From NCBI RefSeq assembly GCF_019977195.1, contig NZ_AP024643.1:372001-436000 (forward strand): a DNA stretch of 64,000 bases. The letters are read 5' to 3'. Made by a program: the position numbers and the translations under genes. The notes beneath the pieces are model-generated. The model worked only from the letters and a program-made list of their open reading frames with translations, had not been told where the DNA came from and did not search any database. Below are positions 27,246-36,036 of the stretch, in pieces; positions within the stretch are counted from its first letter, which is position 1; the number at the start of each line of letters is the position of its first letter. Origin of the DNA: Arthrobacter sp. StoSoilA2 (GTDB lineage: Bacteria > Actinomycetota > Actinomycetes > Actinomycetales > Micrococcaceae).

Positions 27246-28058
27246 TTAGTCTGCAAGCTCCACGATCACGGGAGCATGGTCGGAAGCGCCCTTGCCCTTA
27301 CGTTCCTCGCGGTCGATGGAGGCACCGGTGACCCGGGCAGCAAGCGCCGGGGAAGCCAGGCAGAAGTCGATGCGCATGCCTTCCTTCTTGGGGAAGCGCA
27401 GCTGCGTGTAGTCCCAGTACGTGTAGACGCCAGGGCCGGGTGTGTAGGGGCGAACGACGTCGGTGTAACCGGCAGCTTCGAAGGCGTGGAATGCGGCGCG
27501 CTCCGGCTCGCTGACGTGCGTGAAGTTGTTGTTACGGAACAGTTCGATGTCCCAGACGTCGTCATCGAACGGTGCAATGTTCCAGTCGCCCATGAGCGCC
27601 ACCTGGGCGGTGGGCTCGGTCTTGAGCCACTCCGCGGCGTTGCCTTGAAGGACGTCAAGCCACTTGAGTTTGTACGGCATGTGTTCGTCGTCCAGGGAGC
27701 GGCCATTGGGAACATACAGGCTCCAAATGCGGATGCCGCCGCAGGTGGCGGCAATAGCGCGGGCTTCCTGCGCGGGATCCTTGCCGGCCTTGCCGAACAT
27801 CGGCTGGTCCAGGAAAGTGCGTTCTACATCCTCCAGCCCAACGCGGGACGCAATGGCGACGCCGTTCCACTGGTTCACGCCGAAGTGCGCAACCTCGTAG
27901 CCCATGCGCTCAAAGAGCTCCCACGGGAAGTTATCGTCCTTGCACTTGGTCTCCTGGATGGCCAGGACATCACAGTCGCTGCGCTCAAGCCACGCTTCCA
28001 CGCGGTCGGCACGGGCACGGAGGGAGTTCACATTCCAGGTAGCTATCTTCACAGCCAC
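27246..28058 (-). CDS. xthA: Exodeoxyribonuclease III
   Basis: 270-residue AP endonuclease/3'-5' exonuclease for base-excision repair. Diagnostic motifs in order: KIATWNVNSLRAR, LAIQETKCKDDNFP (metal-binding Glu), YVPNGRS, MGDWNIAP and the C-terminal GASDHAPVIVEL with the catalytic Asp-His. Length matches the family. Transcribed with the hypothetical gene downstream. Confidence 0.94.
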   Translation of the reverse strand: MAVKIATWNVNSLRARADRVEAWLERSDCDVLAIQETKCKDDNFPWELFERMGYEVAHFGVNQWNGVAIASRVGLEDVERTFLDQPMFGKAGKDPAQEARAIAATCGGIRIWSLYVPNGRSLDDEHMPYKLKWLDVLQGNAAEWLKTEPTAQVALMGDWNIAPFDDDVWDIELFRNNNFTHVSEPERAAFHAFEAAGYTDVVRPYTPGPGVYTYWDYTQLRFPKKEGMRIDFCLASPALAARVTGASIDREERKGKGASDHAPVIVELAD

Positions 28059-28119
28059 TAACTTACCGAACTTAGCGCCGAGCGCATCCCCTCATGAAGG
28101 ATTGAGCGTGACAGGCCGA

Positions 28120-28686
28120 TTAGTGGGCGTACATGAAGGCAGACGAGGCGCCCCTGCGCATCTTGATGCCGCAAACGATCAACAACAGCCCCGCAACAGC
28201 GGAGAATGCTGCCAGCAAACCCACCACGCCCAGGAAGCCGAGACCGGGGTTGATCAGGACGAAGAGTCCAAAAAGTGCAGTCACAAGACCCGTCAGCAGC
28301 CAGACCCCCCAGCCATTAACGGAGTTCCTTGCAGCAAAGGCGAAGACGATTTCGGAAAGCCCCAGGACCAAGGCCCAGAGCCCAATCAGGATGCCAAGTG
28401 CTGCAGCTGTGATTCCCGGCCATGCAACCGCCACCAAACCCGCGGCGATGGAGATGAAGCCGCCCACCATCGTCCAGCCGGAATGGCGTGAAGGGTCATA
28501 AAAGTAGTGGGCTACGTTGGTGAGGCCGTCCACGATTGCGAAGATTCCGAACACGACAACCAGCCCGAAGACCGTGGCTACCGGCAAAGATGCCACGAGG
28601 AAGGCAAAGAGTACGGCCAGAATTCCGCGGACCAGCAGGGCGGTTCCGGAATGTTTGAACATCTTGCGTGCCGAAGCGTCGGACAT
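28120..28686 (-). CDS. HdeD/DUF308-family membrane protein
   Basis: 188 residues with six membrane segments arranged as repeated hairpins, and the YDPSRHSGWTMVGGFISIAAG and WALVLGLSEIVFAFAARN segments characteristic of DUF308/HdeD. In E. coli HdeD is linked to acid resistance at high cell density; a role here is inference. Start ATG at 28686. Confidence 0.86.
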   Translation of the reverse strand: MSDASARKMFKHSGTALLVRGILAVLFAFLVASLPVATVFGLVVVFGIFAIVDGLTNVAHYFYDPSRHSGWTMVGGFISIAAGLVAVAWPGITAAALGILIGLWALVLGLSEIVFAFAARNSVNGWGVWLLTGLVTALFGLFVLINPGLGFLGVVGLLAAFSAVAGLLLIVCGIKMRRGASSAFMYAH

Positions 28687-28756
28687 AGTGCCAGCTTAAT
28701 GGAAGGCGGGCTGTGGATATATAGCAATGAGCCTTGAATCGCCAGGCGCGGCCTGC

Positions 28757-29383
28757 CTACCGCATGCCCTCACGACGGATGGCCGTTGCGATGGCCGCCG
28801 CCCGCGTCTCCACGCCGAGTTTGGCGTAGATGTGGGCCAGATGGGTTTTGACGGTTGCTTCCGAAATGAAGAGGCGTTTGCCAAGATCGCGGTTGCTGAG
28901 GCCCTCCGTCAGGAGGCTCAGGAGCTCTGCCTCCCGGGGTGTGAGGATTTCGTCCGGGTTCCGCAGCTGTTGGAAAAGCCGGGACGCAACGGGCGCGCTC
29001 ATCACGCTTTTGCCCTGCACGGCGCCTCTCACAGCTGCAAAGATCTCTTCCGGTGCAGCGTCCTTGAGCAGGTACCCCATTGCGCCGGCGTCCACCGCAC
29101 GGACGATGTCGGCGTCGGAATCGTAGGTGGTGAAGACGATCACCGCTTGGCGGGGGTTGCGCTGCCGCAACTGTTTGATGGCCTCGATGCCGTCCATTCC
29201 CGCACCCATCGCAAGGTCCATGAGAACCACTGCGGGTGAGTGCTGTTGAGCCGCTTCCAACGCTTCCTCACCGGATGCCGCTTCGCCGACGACGACGATA
29301 TCCGCCTGGGTGCCCAACAGCGCCTTCAGCCCGCTCCGGACCACCGTATGGTCGTCCACAAGGAGCACGGAAATGGTAGTCAC
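28757..29383 (-). CDS. NarL/LuxR-type response regulator
   Basis: 208 residues. Receiver domain 1-120 with acidic pair Asp10-Asp11, phospho-acceptor Asp56 in VVLMDLAMG and Lys in GYLLKDA. C-terminal LuxR HTH: LTPREAELLSLLTEGLSNRD through EATVKTHLAHIYAKLG. Overlaps the upstream histidine kinase gene by 4 bp, so the two form a two-component pair. Confidence 0.93.
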   Translation of the reverse strand: MTTISVLLVDDHTVVRSGLKALLGTQADIVVVGEAASGEEALEAAQQHSPAVVLMDLAMGAGMDGIEAIKQLRQRNPRQAVIVFTTYDSDADIVRAVDAGAMGYLLKDAAPEEIFAAVRGAVQGKSVMSAPVASRLFQQLRNPDEILTPREAELLSLLTEGLSNRDLGKRLFISEATVKTHLAHIYAKLGVETRAAAIATAIRREGMR

Positions 29384-30693
29384 AGGGACTCCTTCGATGA
29401 ATCTTCGGGCCAGGTATCTTCGGCCGGGGTATCTTCGGGCAGAGCCGGCAATGGCAGCTGGGCCGCGATGATCGTACCTTCACCCGGGGTGCTCTCCACG
29501 GACAATTCTCCGCCTAGTTGCTCAATGCGTTGCCGCATGGCGCGCAGGCCGTATCCTCCCGATTCCGACGGCGGAGGTACCGCTCCTGGATCAAAGCCGC
29601 GGCCGTCGTCGAACACGTCCAGGGTGATCGCATCCGGCAGGTACCCAAGAGTCACGCTGGCGTTGTCCGCGTGGGCATGAAGTTTGATGTTGGCCACGGC
29701 GCTCTGGGCCACGCGGAGCAGGGCGTGCCGGACCTCGGCCGGGATGGGACGGGTCTCGCCGGTGACCTGCACGCGGACGTGGTCCAGATACGTCCGGGCG
29801 GCGCGTTCCAAGGCCTCGTGAAGGGGCGCAGTCTCCAGGCCAGGTGCCGAGAGCTCGTGCACCAGGCTCCGGGTGTCGGCAAGATTTCCGCGGAGGAGGC
29901 TGGTTGCTTTGCTGACCTCGTGATGCGCCGCAGGATCAGGCCAGGAACGTTGGGCTGCCTCCAAGTGGAGCAAGCCGCTCGCGAGGCCCTGGGTGATGGT
30001 GTCGTGGATTTCACGTGAAACACGCTCGCGCTCCGCCGCGATTCCTGCCGTCCGTTCACTCGCCGCCAGCTGTTCCTGAGCTTGGGATACGTCTTCGAAG
30101 AGCATTCGCTGGAGGGCACTGTCGCGCTCGATCTTGTCGTAAACCAGCGTCAACAGCGCGCCGGCAGCGAGCGGTCCCAGCAGCATGGCGACGTCCGTCC
30201 ATCCGCTCATACGGAAAAGCCCGACGGCGGTGGCCGCCGCCGTCGCGCCACCAGCCAGATACGCGGTCCACCCTCGGAACGCGGTGCGGCTGAGGAAGAA
30301 AATGGCGAATGAACACCACGCGAAGCTGGGTGCCGCGATCACCAGAGCCGACCAAACCCCCACCAAGGCAAACATCCACAGCTTGCGGTTCAGGGTTTGT
30401 TGGCTCTGCCCAGGCTGGCGGTGACCGGTGAGGTGGCGGTGTTGGGTGGGCTGGCGGTGTTGGGCCAGCAACGCTGTCACGACGTACAGAGCACACACGG
30501 CGACCGCCAAGGCCACAGTCCACAGGTTGTCCGCGGGGGAGTGGCGCATGACGTAGCGGACAGCAGAGGCGACCATCAGCACGGCAAAGCCCAGGTGCAC
30601 CACCGCATCGATGCGGGTATCGATCCGGCTTGGCTCGGGCCGGCTTGGCTCTAGCCGGGTGCTTGGATCCGGCCGCTGAGGGGCTGCTGGCAT
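29380..30693 (-). CDS. NarL-type membrane histidine kinase
   Basis: 437 residues from the ATG at 30693 (a GTG at 30774 is open but poorly placed). Several N-terminal membrane helices (about 30-190), no large outer domain, then HisKA_3: ERVSREIHDTITQGLASGLL with phospho-His in REIHD, and an HATPase with DVFDDGRGFD and GGYGLRAMRQRIEQLGG. Paired with the downstream LuxR regulator. A secreted HbpS-like heme-binding protein gene starts divergently 210 bp away; the arrangement resembles Streptomyces SenS-SenR-HbpS. Confidence 0.88.
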   Translation of the reverse strand: MPAAPQRPDPSTRLEPSRPEPSRIDTRIDAVVHLGFAVLMVASAVRYVMRHSPADNLWTVALAVAVCALYVVTALLAQHRQPTQHRHLTGHRQPGQSQQTLNRKLWMFALVGVWSALVIAAPSFAWCSFAIFFLSRTAFRGWTAYLAGGATAAATAVGLFRMSGWTDVAMLLGPLAAGALLTLVYDKIERDSALQRMLFEDVSQAQEQLAASERTAGIAAERERVSREIHDTITQGLASGLLHLEAAQRSWPDPAAHHEVSKATSLLRGNLADTRSLVHELSAPGLETAPLHEALERAARTYLDHVRVQVTGETRPIPAEVRHALLRVAQSAVANIKLHAHADNASVTLGYLPDAITLDVFDDGRGFDPGAVPPPSESGGYGLRAMRQRIEQLGGELSVESTPGEGTIIAAQLPLPALPEDTPAEDTWPEDSSKESL

Positions 30694-30903
30694 TGGATGG
30701 GTCCCTGTTTCCGTTCCGGTCGGTAGTAGGCGCTCTTTCCATGCTAGATCCCGTGTGATTGCTGGTCTCTCCACCTTTTGGCTGATACGGCTGGCGGAAA
30801 GGCTGACCTTGGAACCGGCTCACGGCCGATGCCTGCCCGGAGCTGCCCCGGAAGCATGGGATATGTACCCGAAATTGCCGATGCGTGCCACGAGGAGAAC
30901 TCC

Positions 30904-31482
30904 ATGAAGAAGTCCAACAAGATGATTGCTGCCGCCGCTGCTGGAGCGCTGTTGCTCACAGGCGGGGTTACCGCAGTAGCCAATGCCGTGGCCCCCGCGG
31001 CCGCGCCTGTTACCGCACCTGCCGCGCCGGTAGCTGCCGAAGTCCAGCCTGCTCCGGAGAATGTGGTTGCCCAGAACCGAATCACTGTGGGTGCTTCGAG
31101 TGCGGCCGTAAATGCGGCGCTTGCCAAGTGCCAGGCGGACAAGCTTCCGTTCGTGACCGTCGCACTGGTAGATCGCTTCGGTACGGTCCAGGCCCTTCTC
31201 CGCGGCGACAACGCCGCCGAGCACACCATCGAAGCCGCCAAGCAGAAGGCCTACACGGCGGCTGCCTTTGGTGCCCCCACCAGCGAACTGGCCAAGCGCA
31301 TCAACGGCACCGGACCGTCCATCGCGGACCTTCCCGGCACGCTTTTCCTGGCTGGCGGTGTCCCGTTGAAGGTCAACGGCGTATCCGTGGCTGGCATCGG
31401 CGTCGGCGGTGCTCCCGACGGCGCCTTGGACGAGGCGTGCGCGACTGCTGGTGCCGAGGCCTTGGCCATAGCTGCGAAGTAG
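30904..31482 (+). CDS. Secreted HbpS/GlcG-like protein
   Basis: 192 residues from ATG 30904 with GAGGAG upstream. Signal peptide (1-28, ending ANA) and an Ala/Pro-rich linker, then a GlcG/HbpS domain (about 60-192): VALVDRFGTVQALLRGDNA, AKQKAYTAAAFGAPTSELA, LAGGVPLKVNG and AGIGVGGAPDGALDEACA. In Streptomyces HbpS binds heme outside the cell and signals to the SenS kinase. The divergent two-component system here makes the same role attractive, but heme binding is not shown by sequence. Confidence 0.82.
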   Translation: MKKSNKMIAAAAAGALLLTGGVTAVANAVAPAAAPVTAPAAPVAAEVQPAPENVVAQNRITVGASSAAVNAALAKCQADKLPFVTVALVDRFGTVQALLRGDNAAEHTIEAAKQKAYTAAAFGAPTSELAKRINGTGPSIADLPGTLFLAGGVPLKVNGVSVAGIGVGGAPDGALDEACATAGAEALAIAAK

Positions 31483-31492
31483 CCTCGAAGGT

Positions 31493-32233
31493 ATGGGTTC
31501 CCCTAAGGCGCGTGGGCTGACTGCGGGTTCGGCAATCGGCGCAGGTTTGCTGGTCGCCGGACTTCTGGCTGGCTGCGCGCCGTCCTCGCCTGTTGACTCA
31601 CAGACGTCCGGTTCGCAAACAGCGAGTACGACGGCGGCCGCCTCACCTGACAGCCCGGCACCTACCCAAGTGACACCGTCGAGTGTCAGTCCTGTCCCGG
31701 CGTCGTCCGTTGCCTTGCCGCCCAAGCTGTCACCGGAGGCCCAAAGGGAAACCGACCGGCTCCTGATCCTCGCCGCGAAGGCCAACGATCCCGTGCGGGT
31801 CCGCGAGCTTATCGCCGCTGGCGGCAACGTCAATGCCAAGGACGACATCCAGGACTCGGCGTTCCTTTACGCGGGGGCGGAAGGCTTCAACGAGGTGCTG
31901 CAACTGACGTTGGCGGCCGGGGCAGACGTCGACAGCATCAACCGATATGGCGGCACAGCCCTGATTCCGGCGAGCGAGCATGGGCACACCGAAACTGTGC
32001 GGATCCTCATCGCCGCGGGCGTGCCTGTGAACCACGTGAACAACCTGGGCTGGACGGCCATGCAGGAAGCCATCCTGCTCAACAACGGCGGGCCGAACCA
32101 GCAAGACGTGGTCCGGCAGCTGCTGGCCGCGGGAGCTGATCCGGATATCCGTGATCCCCAAGGCCGAACCGCCCTGCAGAACGCAGAGCGGCTCGGGTTC
32201 ACGGAGATCGCGGCTCTGATCCGGAACCGCTGA
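31493..32233 (+). CDS. Ankyrin-repeat lipoprotein
   Basis: 246 residues. Signal peptide with lipobox LLAGC (Cys27), Thr/Ser/Pro linker to about residue 80, then four to five ankyrin repeats recognisable by AAGGNVNAKDDIQDSAFLYA, AAGADVDSINRYGGTALIPA, AAGVPVNHVNNLGWTAMQEA and AAGADPDIRDPQGRTALQNA. Protein-binding module on the cell surface. Ten bases after the HbpS-like gene and probably co-transcribed, so it may act with it. Confidence 0.85.
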   Translation: MGSPKARGLTAGSAIGAGLLVAGLLAGCAPSSPVDSQTSGSQTASTTAAASPDSPAPTQVTPSSVSPVPASSVALPPKLSPEAQRETDRLLILAAKANDPVRVRELIAAGGNVNAKDDIQDSAFLYAGAEGFNEVLQLTLAAGADVDSINRYGGTALIPASEHGHTETVRILIAAGVPVNHVNNLGWTAMQEAILLNNGGPNQQDVVRQLLAAGADPDIRDPQGRTALQNAERLGFTEIAALIRNR

Positions 32234-32255
32234 ACGCCCCCGACCGCCCCCGCCG

Positions 32256-32323
32256 GCCCAACTAGGTCGCATTAGTGCGCGTTTTGACGACTCTAAACGC
32301 GCACTAATGCGACTCAGATGGGC
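32256..32323. repeat. Palindromic intergenic element, copy 1
   Basis: Perfect 19-bp arms (32266-32284 and 32295-32313) around a 10-base loop, with outer GCCCAACTAGG and CTCAGATGGGC flanks. It lies between the convergent ankyrin and thiolase genes. A second copy with the same core and loop lies at 35961-36036. Probably a bidirectional terminator that belongs to a dispersed repeat family. Confidence 0.85.
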
Positions 32324-33537
32324 TAAAGGGACTCGAGGATGCTGACGTAGTTGGCGATGCCCACTCCGCCCATGTTTTGGACGGCACCCCGCCGGGCATT
32401 GGGAAGCTGCATGTCGCCGGCGGTCCCCGTGAGCTGCATGGCCGCAATGACATGCTGCGACACGCCAGTTGCGCCCACAGGATGCCCCTTCGCCTTAAGG
32501 CCTCCAGATACGTTTACGGGAAGTTTGCCGTCCCTGTATACCCAGCCCTCCTGAACAGCGCGCGAGCCCTCGCCGCGGGGAGTCAGGCCCATGGCCTCGT
32601 ACATGATGAGCTCGGCGATGGTGAAGCAGTCGTGGACTTCGGCGAAGTCCAGTCCATCGATGCCCACGCCCGCCATGCCCAGCGCGCGCTCCCACGATGC
32701 TCGGGTGGCGGCGAATTCGGTGGGATCGCGCTTCTCCGCGGGGAAGAAATCGTTCGCATGACCGAAGCCAGCCAAGCGCACAGGCGACGTCGCGCCGGCG
32801 GTTGCCGACGTTGAAATCACGACGGCGGCCGCACCGTCCGAGACCGGCGAACAGTCCGTGCGGCGCAAGGGGTCCGCGACCATCGGGTTCTTGTCCGAGA
32901 TGGTGCGGCAGAATTCCTCCCCAAAGTCCCGGTGCATCTGGGCGTAGGGATTGTCCATTCCGTTGTGGTGGTTCTTGGCTGCAATGGAACCGAGGACATC
33001 GCCCAGGCCCCCGGGGTAGTTGGCGGCGTCAATGCCCGTGCCGTACCGCTTCCCGTAGTGCTTCGCCACCTCGGCGAACAACCCCGTGAACCCTGTAGTG
33101 GAGGCCTTGCCCGCCATCTCGTACGACGCACCAAGCAAAGCCGCCCCCACAACGTCCGCTCCGGCGTCGGTCATCTTTTCCGCGCCGATCACCAAGACAT
33201 TGCGGGCAGTTCCAGCGAGCACAGCCTTCACGCCTTGCTGGAACGCCGCGGAACCGGAGGCGCAAGCGTTCTCCGTGCGCGTTGCAGGGACATTGGCCAG
33301 GTCTGCGGAGAGCTGGAGGGCCAAGGACGACGTGAAACCCAGCGGCTGCATGCCTGAGTTGAACTGGCCGAGGTAGATCTCGTCGATGTCCTTCGGTTCC
33401 AGCCCCGAGTTACGGATGGCTTCCCCGGCTACATGGACGATCAGGGACTCCAAAGTCTCGTCCGTGAGTTTGCCAAACTTGCTGTGGCCCCACCCGGTGA
33501 GCAGGATGTCCTTGCCGAACTGGTCTTTCAGGCTCAT
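32323..33537 (-). CDS. Thiolase-family acyltransferase (SCP-x type)
   Basis: 404 residues. Thiolase fold with the nucleophilic Cys in TRENACASGSAAF, the acid/base region NVSGGLKAKGHPVGATG with the active-site His, and DFAEVHDCFTIAE. The SCP-x/thiolase-like subgroup lacks the GxG pattern of biosynthetic thiolases near the C-terminus (here NMGGVGIANYVSILE). Likely cleaves a 3-ketoacyl-CoA to acetyl-CoA. Overlaps the CoA-transferase B gene by 4 bp, so it is the third gene of a ketoacid degradation operon. Confidence 0.87.
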   Translation of the reverse strand: MSLKDQFGKDILLTGWGHSKFGKLTDETLESLIVHVAGEAIRNSGLEPKDIDEIYLGQFNSGMQPLGFTSSLALQLSADLANVPATRTENACASGSAAFQQGVKAVLAGTARNVLVIGAEKMTDAGADVVGAALLGASYEMAGKASTTGFTGLFAEVAKHYGKRYGTGIDAANYPGGLGDVLGSIAAKNHHNGMDNPYAQMHRDFGEEFCRTISDKNPMVADPLRRTDCSPVSDGAAAVVISTSATAGATSPVRLAGFGHANDFFPAEKRDPTEFAATRASWERALGMAGVGIDGLDFAEVHDCFTIAELIMYEAMGLTPRGEGSRAVQEGWVYRDGKLPVNVSGGLKAKGHPVGATGVSQHVIAAMQLTGTAGDMQLPNARRGAVQNMGGVGIANYVSILESL

Positions 33538-34232
33538 GCGTTTACTCCTTCGAGGGTGCTTTCTTCCTCAGACTCGAGCGCAACAGCGAACTCGGCTTCG
33601 GTCTTACTGCGTATCTCTTCCACGGTGACGCCCGGGGCGAGGCGGGTCAGCAGAAGTCGCGTGCCGCCGTCGTGGTTTTCCGGGTCCGGCGCTATGTCGA
33701 AGACGGCGAGGTCCGTGATGATCCGGTCAACGCACTTGAGCCCCGTGAGCGGCAGTGTGCATTCGGTAACGATCTTGGCCGAGCCGTCCTTGGCGTTGTG
33801 CTCGGTGAGGACCACCACCCGCGGCGTCCCGGCCACCAGGTCCATCGCGCCGCCCATGCCCTTGACCATCTTGCCGGGGATGGTCCAGTTGGCGAGGTCG
33901 CCGCCGCCGGACACCTGCATCGCGCCCAGGATGGCCACCTTTACATGCCCGCCACGGATCATGCCGAACGAGGTAGCGGAATCGAAGATGCTGCCTCCCG
34001 GGGTGATGGTCACGGTCTGCTTGCCGGCGTTGATGAGGTCGGCGTCTTCCTCGCCCTCGTACGGAAACGGGCCCATTCCGAGCAGGCCGTTCTCGCTCTG
34101 GAGGACAACCCGCACGCCATCGGGCAGGTTATTGGCAACCAGCGTGGGGATGCCGATGCCGAGGTTGACGTAGTCGCCGTCGTTCAATTCTTCGGCCGCA
34201 ATGGCGGCCATCTGGTCTCGTGTCCAAGCCAT
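33534..34232 (-). CDS. 3-oxoacid CoA-transferase subunit B
   Basis: 232 residues of the beta subunit class: GIGIPTLVAN near the N-terminus and SENGLLGMGPFP, containing the catalytic Glu that forms the CoA thioester. Further motifs GGHVKVAILGAMQVS and NWTIPGKMVKGMGGAMDL. Works with the A subunit encoded just upstream to activate acetoacetate- or 3-oxoadipate-like acids with succinyl-CoA. Confidence 0.9.
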   Translation of the reverse strand: MAWTRDQMAAIAAEELNDGDYVNLGIGIPTLVANNLPDGVRVVLQSENGLLGMGPFPYEGEEDADLINAGKQTVTITPGGSIFDSATSFGMIRGGHVKVAILGAMQVSGGGDLANWTIPGKMVKGMGGAMDLVAGTPRVVVLTEHNAKDGSAKIVTECTLPLTGLKCVDRIITDLAVFDIAPDPENHDGGTRLLLTRLAPGVTVEEIRSKTEAEFAVALESEEESTLEGVNA

Positions 34233-34286
34233 GATTGTGCTCCTTGTTCCTTAAACCGTTAGCGCTTCTTTAGACCGTTACCGCTT

Positions 34287-35003
34287 CTAGAGGGCTAGCG
34301 CTTCGCGCCGGGGGCGGACTGTGCGCTGTTCGATGTCCTTAACGCGTGCGCTGGCCTGCACCAGTCGCTGGACGTAGACGCCTGGAGTGACGATGTGATT
34401 GGGGTCGAGCCCGCCGGGCTGCACAATGACCTCCGCCTCAGCGATGGTGACGGCGCCGGCCGTTGCCACCACCGGGTTGAAGTTCCTCGCCGTGTAGCGG
34501 TAGATCAGGTTTCCATCCGTGTCCGCGGTGTGCGCATGAACCAGCGCGACGTCGGCGGTGATGGCGCGCTCGCGGACGTAAGTCACGCCGTCGAACTCCT
34601 CCAACGGCTTGCCCTCGGCAACAAGCGTGCCCACGCCGGTCCGCGTGTAGAAGGCAGGGATGCCGGCGCCGCCCGCACGGAGGCGTTCGGCAAGGGTGCC
34701 TTGGGGAGTGAACTCGACGTCGAGCTTGCCTGCGAGGTACTGCTCGGCGAAAAGCTTGTTCTCGCCGACGTAGGAAGCGATGACCTTCCTGACCTGGCCT
34801 GCCTCGATCAGCACACCGAGCCCCTTGCCATCCACCCCCATGTTGTTGGAGACGATGGTGAGGTCCTTGGCGCCCGACTCACGGACGGCATCGATCAGGT
34901 CGGCGGGGATGCCACTCAGGCCAAAACCCCCGACGGCGATCGTCAGGCCGTCTGCCATCAAGTCTTGGAGCGCTTGGGTTGCGCTGGCGTGAATCTTCGA
35001 CAT
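34287..35003 (-). CDS. 3-oxoacid CoA-transferase subunit A
   Basis: 238 residues from ATG 35003, five bases after AGGAG; upstream in-frame codons run into the operator region and are rejected. Subunit A motifs: AVGGFGLSGIPADLI, VSNNMGVDGKGLGVL and ARNFNPVVATAGAVTIAEAE. First gene of the transferase-transferase-thiolase operon and divergent from the IclR regulator. Substrate is acetoacetate or 3-oxoadipate; the neighbouring thiolase does not settle which. Confidence 0.9.
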   Translation of the reverse strand: MSKIHASATQALQDLMADGLTIAVGGFGLSGIPADLIDAVRESGAKDLTIVSNNMGVDGKGLGVLIEAGQVRKVIASYVGENKLFAEQYLAGKLDVEFTPQGTLAERLRAGGAGIPAFYTRTGVGTLVAEGKPLEEFDGVTYVRERAITADVALVHAHTADTDGNLIYRYTARNFNPVVATAGAVTIAEAEVIVQPGGLDPNHIVTPGVYVQRLVQASARVKDIEQRTVRPRREALAL

Positions 35004-35037
35004 GGGAGCTCCTCTTTGAGTGTTCGTGGTGGACGTA

Positions 35038-35050
35038 TCCACGTTGTGGA
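35038..35050. promoter_or_regulatory. TCCA-N5-TGGA operator copy 1
   Basis: TCCACGTTGTGGA lies 35 bp upstream of the CoA-transferase A start. It has perfect TCCA/TGGA arms and recurs as TCCATATTGTGGA at 35146-35158. Candidate binding site of the divergent IclR regulator. Confidence 0.6.
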
Positions 35051-35145
35051 CTCGTGACCTGTAGAGGAGCCTAGGTGTCATCCCACCCAGGGTCAACGAC
35101 CAGACTGCTTGGCTACTCACGGTGTGGACTGTAGGCTCAATGGTG

Positions 35146-35158
35146 TCCATATTGTGGA
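35146..35158. promoter_or_regulatory. TCCA-N5-TGGA operator copy 2
   Basis: TCCATATTGTGGA, 22 bp before the IclR start; shares TTGTGGA and the inverted arms with copy 1, 108 bp away. The position fits autoregulation. Confidence 0.6.
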
Positions 35159-35179
35159 TGAATCTTCAAAGGAGCACCT

Positions 35180-35965
35180 GTGCCGGAACAGAAATCCACG
35201 CAAAACCCAGTCCAGGGCGCCCAGGTCGTAGGCCGGGTTGCCCTGCTGCTGAGGCTTGTTGGGCGCAAACCCGAGGGGACATCGTTGGCCGGGTTGGTTC
35301 GGGAATCAGGGCTGACGCGGCCAACAGTGCACCGGCTGCTGACGTCCCTTGCCGCGGAGGGTTTGCTGGAGCACGATTCAGCCGCCGGGAAGTGGGTTCT
35401 GGGGCCGGAGATCTTCCTCCTTGGATCGGTGGCGGCGGCACGCTTCCCCATGGAGGATATTGCCCGGCCCAGCCTGCGCCGGCTCGCCGCGGAGACTGGC
35501 GAGAGCGCGTTCTTCTCCATCCGTCGCGGCAACGAAACCGTCTGCGTGTTGCGCGAGGAAGGCTCGTTCCCGGTGAGATCCTTCGTGCTGCATGAAGGCG
35601 TACGTTTTCCATTGGGAGTTGCGTCGGCAGGAACGGCCATCATGGCTTTCCTGCCCGCCGATGAGCAGGAAACCCTGCTGAAGGACTGGCCCGCGCACGC
35701 TGGCGACTTTGCCGTGGGACACCCGGCCGACGTGGTTCGGGGGAACCTTGAGCGCACCCGGCTCACGGGCTACTCGGTAAATCCGGGGCTGATCCTTGAA
35801 GGAAGCTGGGGGATGGGCGCGGCCGTTTTTGACCAGCAGGGGCGCCCCGCATGGGCCCTTTCCTTGACGGGGATCGAACCCCGGTTCCGTCCGGATCGAC
35901 AGGAATTCCTCGGCAAATTGCTGCTCGAGGAAGCTCATCGAATGACCGCGAAACTGCAAGGCTGA
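35180..35965 (+). CDS. IclR-family regulator
   Basis: 261 residues, GTG start five bases after AAAGGAG. Winged HTH at 15-75 (TSLAGLVRESGLTRPTVHRL) and an IclR effector domain (90-255) with GVASAGTAIMAFLP and the C-terminal MGAAVFDQQGRPAWALSLTG. Divergent from the CoA-transferase/thiolase operon, which it most likely controls in response to an aromatic-acid or ketoacid intermediate, as PcaR does. The stop lies in the arm of the palindromic element downstream. Confidence 0.9.
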   Translation: MPEQKSTQNPVQGAQVVGRVALLLRLVGRKPEGTSLAGLVRESGLTRPTVHRLLTSLAAEGLLEHDSAAGKWVLGPEIFLLGSVAAARFPMEDIARPSLRRLAAETGESAFFSIRRGNETVCVLREEGSFPVRSFVLHEGVRFPLGVASAGTAIMAFLPADEQETLLKDWPAHAGDFAVGHPADVVRGNLERTRLTGYSVNPGLILEGSWGMGAAVFDQQGRPAWALSLTGIEPRFRPDRQEFLGKLLLEEAHRMTAKLQG

Positions 35966-36036
35966 CCCAACTGAGTCGCATTTGTGCGCGTTTTGACGGC
36001 TCTAAACGTGCTCTAATGCGACTCAGTTGGGTCAGC
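35961..36036. repeat. Palindromic intergenic element, copy 2
   Basis: 33-bp arms (35961-35993 and 36004-36036) with three mismatches around a 10-base loop. The core GTCGCATT...GCGCGTTT matches copy 1 at 32256. Both the IclR stop (35963-35965) and the convergent acetyltransferase stop (36032-36034) lie inside the arms, so the element serves both genes as 3' end and terminator. Confidence 0.87.

Noticed and set aside
27276..28061. 261-codon open frame on the plus strand
   Set aside because: Antisense to xthA, which has all catalytic motifs.
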